Source: Holothuria scabra (lineage: Eukaryota > Echinodermata > Holothuroidea > Aspidochirotida > Holothuriidae). Taken from it: DNA of 64,000 bases. Position 1 is the stretch's first letter. Every line of letters starts with the position of its first letter. Shown here piece after piece: positions 60,401-64,000 of this stretch. Under the pieces are notes generated by a model. The model searched no databases. It was not told the DNA's origin and saw only the letters and a program-made list of their open reading frames with translations. The stretch lies in assembly GCA_037179385.1 (NCBI GenBank), contig CM074193.1:4299547-4363546 (forward strand), read 5' to 3'. Position numbers and translations under genes: made by a program.

Positions 60401-63400
60401 CAAACCCTCACCCCATTAAAGCATAAGGTCTAACTTTCAGAAAAACAAAGAAATAAATATGTTGTAATTTGAGTAGGACAACAATGACATCACAAATTAT
60501 TGTGCAATGTACCATTTTAAGGTGAGTGAATAAACTTTAACACTTTACATCTTGGCCCAAGAATGTCCTGTGAAGATGGGAAAGGTACTGTTCCAACTCA
60601 TTTTGCATGCTGTTAAATGCATATTTTTGAATTTTTTGACTTGTGAGGTACACTTTATTTTTATTGCTAAAACATCAAACAACTCACCTAGAGCACAGCA
60701 TCTTGTCAACTGGTCCAAACCAGCTTTGGACACACAATATGAAATGACATATGGAAACTGAAAGGAAAAAAATAAAAAGGGAAAAAAATAAAAATTCAAA
60801 TTATAGTTTTAGTCTTTCAAAAAATGTTTAAAGCTCACATAACTGATACTAATAAACTGGTAGGAATGTACAATATTATCGGTGACTAAACTGAGATATT
60901 TCTATCATCGGATCTTTTTCCTCTGTCATCAGCTATCTGTGGGTCATTCAACCAGATGTTTTATCCTCTGCTTCATTGTTCCCCAGATGCAATGATCCCC
61001 AATTTTGTATTGTTTTAACTACTGTAATGGAAATGATGAAAAGGTTAATTTTTCTTAAGGTTTTGTGTTCCCAGAAATATGTTCAATGTTCCAAGCAATG
61101 TGTCCCATGTTTTCAGTGGTTAGAGCATATGACTTGGAGCCAAGAGGTCTGGAGTATGACTCCTGGCTGGGTCATATCAAACACTTTAGAAATGGAACCT
61201 ACTGCCATTGTGCTTGGTGCTCAACATAAGCAATGGAGAAGGGAAAAACAGGCCAGTGAACCACAAGTTGTAAAAATGCAGTGGCTGGCCAGACTTAATT
61301 GGTTATAAACTGCATGAGACCTGAAATCTAATTAACCAAATAACTCAGCCTGAGAACATAGAGCCCTGGGAACAATGCACCCTAGAAACATTAACATAGC
61401 ATCAACCCCTACATAACTACATAGACTAAGTAAACAGTACATCTCACATATTTAAAGGCAAGAGAAGATTAATTGTAGGATGCAAAACATAGATACCGAC
61501 ATGTATGTGTTTTATTAGGGCAGAGTCATTTATCAAATTGGCGGTTATGGCCAAGTCACTTATGTATTTCCTTTGCCCACCTGCCCATACTGGCCGCTTA
61601 GAAAAATTACCCTCCCCTTATGCTGTGTTTCAAACCTTAACCACAAGCCTGCTATTGAATTACTCATACTCTCCAAGCTTGAACTCCTGGAGTAACATAC
61701 TTAAGACTGAATAAAACCAAAGATTTAAACACAATGTAATTATTAAACTCAATGCTCAGGTGTTATGTCTTGTTCACACAATGGCAATGATGGCAAAGTT
61801 GAATGATAACCATTATTGGAATGTACCAGTATATGACTACAATACAACTTTGTTCAAGTATAAACAATACCTTTTTGTGTGATTAGAAGAATTAAATTAA
61901 TTCATAAGCAAATAAACTTTGTCCGACACTTTTTGCAAGCTCAAAGGAAGTAGAAGACTAACATGAACTCATTTGAGAAATCAAGCATTCCAACATGAGG
62001 ATCAATTACTCCAAAAAATTACTTTGAAGTTATTGAAGAACAGATTTGTGCAGTAGAGCCTTCAATGGAGCTAATGTTACCAACTTGGATAAATATTTTA
62101 TGTCCCCTGATTTTGGTTGAAAATGGGGTGTTGGATGATGTTCATTATGGCCATAGGTGATGGAAATGAATATATGGGAGTCAAACCAGTATCTAAGGAT
62201 CACCAGCAAGAGCCTTCATTTCAGATACAGCACTGCCATTTGTTACCACACAAATCAAACTGGATACCTTTAAACCAAACCAGGTTTTCGCATCTTCCCT
62301 TTTAAAGCTCTTCCCTTAGACTGGAAATGGAGGGGGTTCCCTCAATCTGTTACTGGAAGTTCTGAAGTGTGAAAATTCTTACTCAAATCCATATAGTGAG
62401 AGGAAGGATTTGTAACTTTTACAAAATATGAATTTGACATCTGGCACATATATATGTGTGTCAAATCCGAACTGATATCTGCTTGACTGCACGAAAAAGA
62501 GCCCATGATAAGTGGTCCATACGTGGACCAGGGATTCATTAAGTACCTGATCACTCTCATAATAATATTGACCTATCATGCAATATTCCTAACAAAATTT
62601 AAGGTTGAGTGTGACTCTCAGAAACAGGGACAGCAATTTCAGCCAAACCTTGATATAGTAACAACAAGTCTTATCATATTTAAGTTACATACACTTCTTA
62701 TTCCCGCAACACTAGAAACATTGACGATGCAGCCTTTTGTCTTTGCTAGGTGGGGTACAGCCAGCTGGGTGAGTTGAAAGACAGACCTGACAAACAAGAG
62801 AAGTAAATATATACATAACTTGTTTCCTTGTGCCTTTTAAATGGTAGCAAAATTCCTTTTGTGATCCTTAAAGGGGATGTTTAAGCAAAAAAATAATTTT
62901 CACATGTGAAAGAGGAACCTAATATGCACAGTGTGGTGTAATTTCCATTCAGACTGGACATGTATTTCTCAAGATATCAGCATATGAAGTTACAAGAAGT
63001 GTGAACATTACAAAGTGATCTAATGGGCAGCAGAAATTATATCACTTCCTCATATTAACAAGGAATGCTTTGTTTCCCTTGGTTTTTCAGACTGTTGTGT
63101 TGACCTTGATTTTAATAGGGAAAGGACCCCATGAGGATTGAAAAATTTGAAAAGTTCTCATGCCACTTAAATATGCAATCATATTTTGATAATATGAGAC
63201 TATTGTGGAGAAAATAAGCTGTAAATTTTGAAGAAAAACAAAAGACTGTCCATTAATATGGGGTAATGATGTCATATGTGCTTGCCTCAAGTTCACTGTT
63301 AGTTGAAAATGTGAAAAGTTTACTTGCTCATGTCTTGAGAACCATACATTAGAATGATTTTGATGCAAATTTCAACAAAACGCTTAGAACAGGTGCCCCT

Positions 63401-64000
63401 CTAACATGTTAAAACTTGATGAGACATTAAACCCTTCTTTAAATATAAGCAATCAGCAATTGAGGGCTGGGTGGCAAAAGGCTTATGGCATCTAGCTGAA
63501 GCAACTTAAATTTGTATTACTTGCAATATGGTTTACAAGCATATTCAGGCCTTGAATTTTGAGACGTGCATGAAATTTGTAGTGCACTTAGAAAATCTAA
63601 AATTCAAGGCCTCATTACTCTGATTTAAGAAGCCCATCACTTTGCAAATAGAGGACCTTTTCACATGTGCAAAGTACAATACCTTCCAACTGTATCTTTT
63701 TTTGCAACTTAATGGGGAAAACCCTTCTTAAATCAGGGAGAATTTCGTATTTGTCACTAGGAATCGAAAAATCCTTGAATTTTCGTGAAGTCTATGTGAG
63801 AATCAGGATTGGCACCTCTAGTAACCCCAACTGGATCAGTCACTGCTTAATCATGCAAAACTCCTGTCTAGCGAAACACTGTACCTTAGGTTGACATTCA
63901 TGCAACCGTCAAAGTCAGCCATGGAAGTGGTCTCAATTGACCCTGTTTGGACAATACCAGCATTATTTATGAGAATGTCCAAGCGTCCAAAATGTTCCAC
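51274..64000 (-). CDS. short-chain dehydrogenase/reductase, FabG-like (5' end outside window)
   Basis: Six exons on the minus strand (64000-63885, 62786-62693, 60757-60688, 56016-55980, 54934-54871, 51432-51274) join in frame to 179 residues. This is the C-terminal 70% of a classical SDR (about 250-260 aa); the glycine-rich cofactor motif lies upstream of the window edge. Visible landmarks in order: ILINNAG, the Asn of NVNLR, catalytic Ser in IVNVSSVAG, Tyr/Lys in [22 protein letters not shown], and [19 protein letters not shown] near the end. The tail [10 protein letters not shown] is typical of animal 3-oxoacyl-ACP-reductase-like oxidoreductases. NAD(P)-dependent alcohol/ketone oxidoreduction is expected; the substrate cannot be told. 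All catalytic residues visible are intact. Confidence 0.95.
52430..52931 (+). mobile_element. HINE/Helentron-like element, short copy
   Basis: About three units with the tgacctttgacc phrase (52483-52494 and 52735-52746, with a diverged unit between), then (CA)n at 52854-52890, then catacgcca and a stem-loop GGTTCC...GGAACC at 52907-52931. The order of parts and the sequence around the hairpin match 1985-4570, but with far fewer tandem units. Lies in the last intron of the SDR gene. Confidence 0.7.
53409..53974 (-). mobile_element. TTAA MITE family F, copy 4, split by MITE G
   Basis: TTAA at 53409-53412 and 53971-53974. Outer parts match F copies at 27.9-28.5 kb. The continuous phrase gagtatagaaaaactc of the other copies is interrupted here at tataga by MITE G. 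Confidence 0.75.
53546..53797. mobile_element. MITE family G, copy 2, nested in F
   Basis: 252 bp, flanked by tataga on both sides (53540-53545 and 53798-53803). The interior is homologous to 42436-42697. The uninterrupted F copies supply the empty site. Confidence 0.75.
54870..54870 (-). other. non-canonical GC splice donor
   Basis: First base of the intron between the two last SDR exons; the donor reads AAG|gcaagt. GC donors are a known minor class (GC-AG) and usually have, as here, an otherwise near-perfect match to U1 snRNA. Confidence 0.8.
54871..54934 (-). CDS. SDR exon, followed by a GC donor
   Basis: Preceded by tattgtaacag; completes an Asn codon and reads [13 protein letters not shown] and MNDEQYKK. 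The only junction that keeps frame with the last exon is AAAAAG|gcaagt, a GC donor in otherwise ideal context. The nearby gta at 54865 would shift the frame to an early stop. Confidence 0.9.
55980..56016 (-). CDS. SDR 37-bp micro-exon
   Basis: Bounded by ttttcag and gtgagt. Encodes [13 protein letters not shown] with split codons at both ends (phases 1 and 2). The sequence is canonical SDR strand beta-6. Confidence 0.95.
56074..56135. repeat. ~20-bp minisatellite, three units
   Basis: Three imperfect units of ggggtatataatgggtgg. It lies in an SDR intron, about 60 bases from the micro-exon on its 5' (acceptor) side. Confidence 0.8.
56412..56630 (-). mobile_element. tRNA-derived SINE
   Basis: On the minus strand a tRNA-like head starts GGGTCGTCGAGTGGCAGAGT with pol III box A TGGCAGAGTGGTC (56607-56619) and box B GGTTCAAGTCC (56556-56566). 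The spacing suits a Leu/Ser-type tRNA with a long variable arm. It is followed by a body with GGGTTTTTCTCCGGGTACTC and TTTCCTCCCAC, a type of conserved central domain shared by SINE superfamilies across animals. The 3' end is not certain. No clean flanking duplication was found. Confidence 0.75.
58230..59335 (-). pseudogene. LINE 3' fragment interrupted by a MITE
   Basis: 58961-59326 (minus) reads [19 protein letters not shown], then [20 protein letters not shown] and [18 protein letters not shown], the post-RT C-terminus of a LINE ORF2. The 3' UTR continues to 58740. After the MITE it resumes (58264 downwards) and ends in a short ATTCA-type tandem tail, as in L2/CR1-group elements. Only the last roughly 0.6 kb of the LINE survives. 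Confidence 0.7.
58268..58737. mobile_element. TA-flanked MITE with CCGTATTTACTC ends
   Basis: Left end CCGTATTTACTCTATTAAAC then GCCCC; right end reverse complemented CCATATTTACTCTATTAAAC then GCCCC. TA lies outside both ends (58266-58267, 58738-58739). Each end also carries a ggggcgtttatta phrase. 470 bp, noncoding; it interrupts the LINE tail. Confidence 0.8.
59428..59686 (+). mobile_element. TTAA MITE (piggyBac-type), copy 1
   Basis: TTAA at both ends (59428-59431, 59683-59686) with inverted ends CTCTTTACC and, reverse complemented, CCCTTCTC. Closely related in direct orientation to 59782-60030. Confidence 0.7.
59782..60030 (+). mobile_element. TTAA MITE (piggyBac-type), copy 2
   Basis: TTAACCCTTTAC at the left and GTAAAGGGTTAA at the right form perfect 12-base inverted ends including the TTAA target. 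The interior (gtgctccaatcggagcat, gggagtgggcagaaaag, gatgggtgacagctg) matches copy 1. Confidence 0.8.
60688..60757 (-). CDS. SDR active-site exon
   Basis: Bounded by tcctttcag and gtgagt. Encodes [16 protein letters not shown] then LTRCCAL, containing the catalytic Tyr-x-x-x-Lys. Confidence 0.97.
61100..61340 (+). mobile_element. possible tRNA-derived SINE
   Basis: Box A-like TGGTTAGAGCA (61117-61127) and a degenerate box B-like GGAGTATGACTCC (61151-61163) give a tRNA-like head, followed by a body with cattgtgcttggtgctcaac. Box B departs from consensus, so this is either an old SINE or a tRNA-like coincidence. It is in an SDR intron. Confidence 0.45.
61517..61619 (-). repeat. small repeat family J, copy 2 (uninterrupted)
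   Basis: Reverse complement matches 48816-48920 and continues without break through the octamer (agggcaga on this strand) where element H sits in copy 1. Confidence 0.65.
62693..62786 (-). CDS. SDR exon with catalytic Ser
   Basis: Bounded by tttgtcag and gtatgt. One base completes an Arg codon, then [13 protein letters not shown] and [14 protein letters not shown] follow. Confidence 0.96.
63547..63612. repeat. hairpin with perfect 14-bp arms
   Basis: AGGCCTTGAATTTT and AAAATTCAAGGCCT enclose about 38 bases. A similar single arm (caggccatgaattttgaggc) lies at 55567-55586, suggesting a small dispersed foldback family. Confidence 0.7.
63885..64000 (-). CDS. SDR exon with NNAG motif (runs off window)
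   Basis: Open from the window edge: [15 protein letters not shown] and, after it, MNVNLR, ending in AG before the donor gtacag (phase 2). The 5' limit of this exon lies outside the window. Confidence 0.95.

Noticed and set aside
61117..61163. A functional tRNA gene
   Set aside because: Box B departs from consensus and no acceptor stem pairing is evident; a SINE head is more likely.

Overview
The window is animal nuclear DNA: intron-split genes with consensus splice sites, AT-rich intergenic DNA, non-LTR retrotransposon debris and a very dense layer of non-autonomous DNA transposons. Base composition, the CR1/L2-like LINEs, the tandem-repeat/(CA)n/hairpin elements and the many G-run hAT-type ends suggest a marine invertebrate, perhaps an echinoderm; that placement is inference. 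Two host genes are supported. One is a complete coding sequence for a PEBP/RKIP-family protein (plus strand, three coding exons, 42827-45786, 177 aa). The other is the 3' two-thirds of a classical short-chain dehydrogenase/reductase (minus strand, six exons from 51274 to the window edge, 179 residues visible), whose last intron appears to be of the rare GC-AG type.

Layout. 1-9100: intergenic DNA with two MITEs, a 2.5-kb array of about 145-bp units that ends in a (CA)n run and a hairpin (Helentron-associated/HINE-like), and one CRE/CCAAT-bearing stretch. 9112-20483: an 11.4-kb composite element bounded by hAT-type ends and a perfect 8-bp target duplication; it contains an 8.4-kb element with roughly 580-bp inverted arms (9627-18050), which contains a 2.7-kb hAT-like element D1 (14175-16873), followed by a 2.4-kb element C1. 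20492-28563: broken repeats, a second complete C copy with its own 8-bp duplication, a small hAT MITE, a LINE fragment and a palindromic pair of TTAA-flanked MITEs. 28564-36061: a second, inverted D copy (D2), split by a 1.6-kb hAT-like element (B) and by a 3.2-kb CR1/L2-like LINE with endonuclease and reverse transcriptase domains, both frameshifted. 36070-42400: MITE, degenerate LINE and otherwise unrecognised DNA. 42400-47300: the PEBP gene, a LINE tail and an exact 70-bp tandem duplication. 48816-50109: a 1.2-kb hAT-like element inside a small repeat. 51274-64000: the SDR gene, with introns carrying MITEs, SINE-like units and a LINE fragment.

No transposase reading frame was recognised in any DNA element, so all are probably moved in trans. 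Paralogous uninterrupted copies inside the window (D1 for the insertions in D2; the 61.5-kb copy for the repeat split at 48.9 kb) act as empty sites and let the order of insertion be read directly. The two host genes have no evident functional link.
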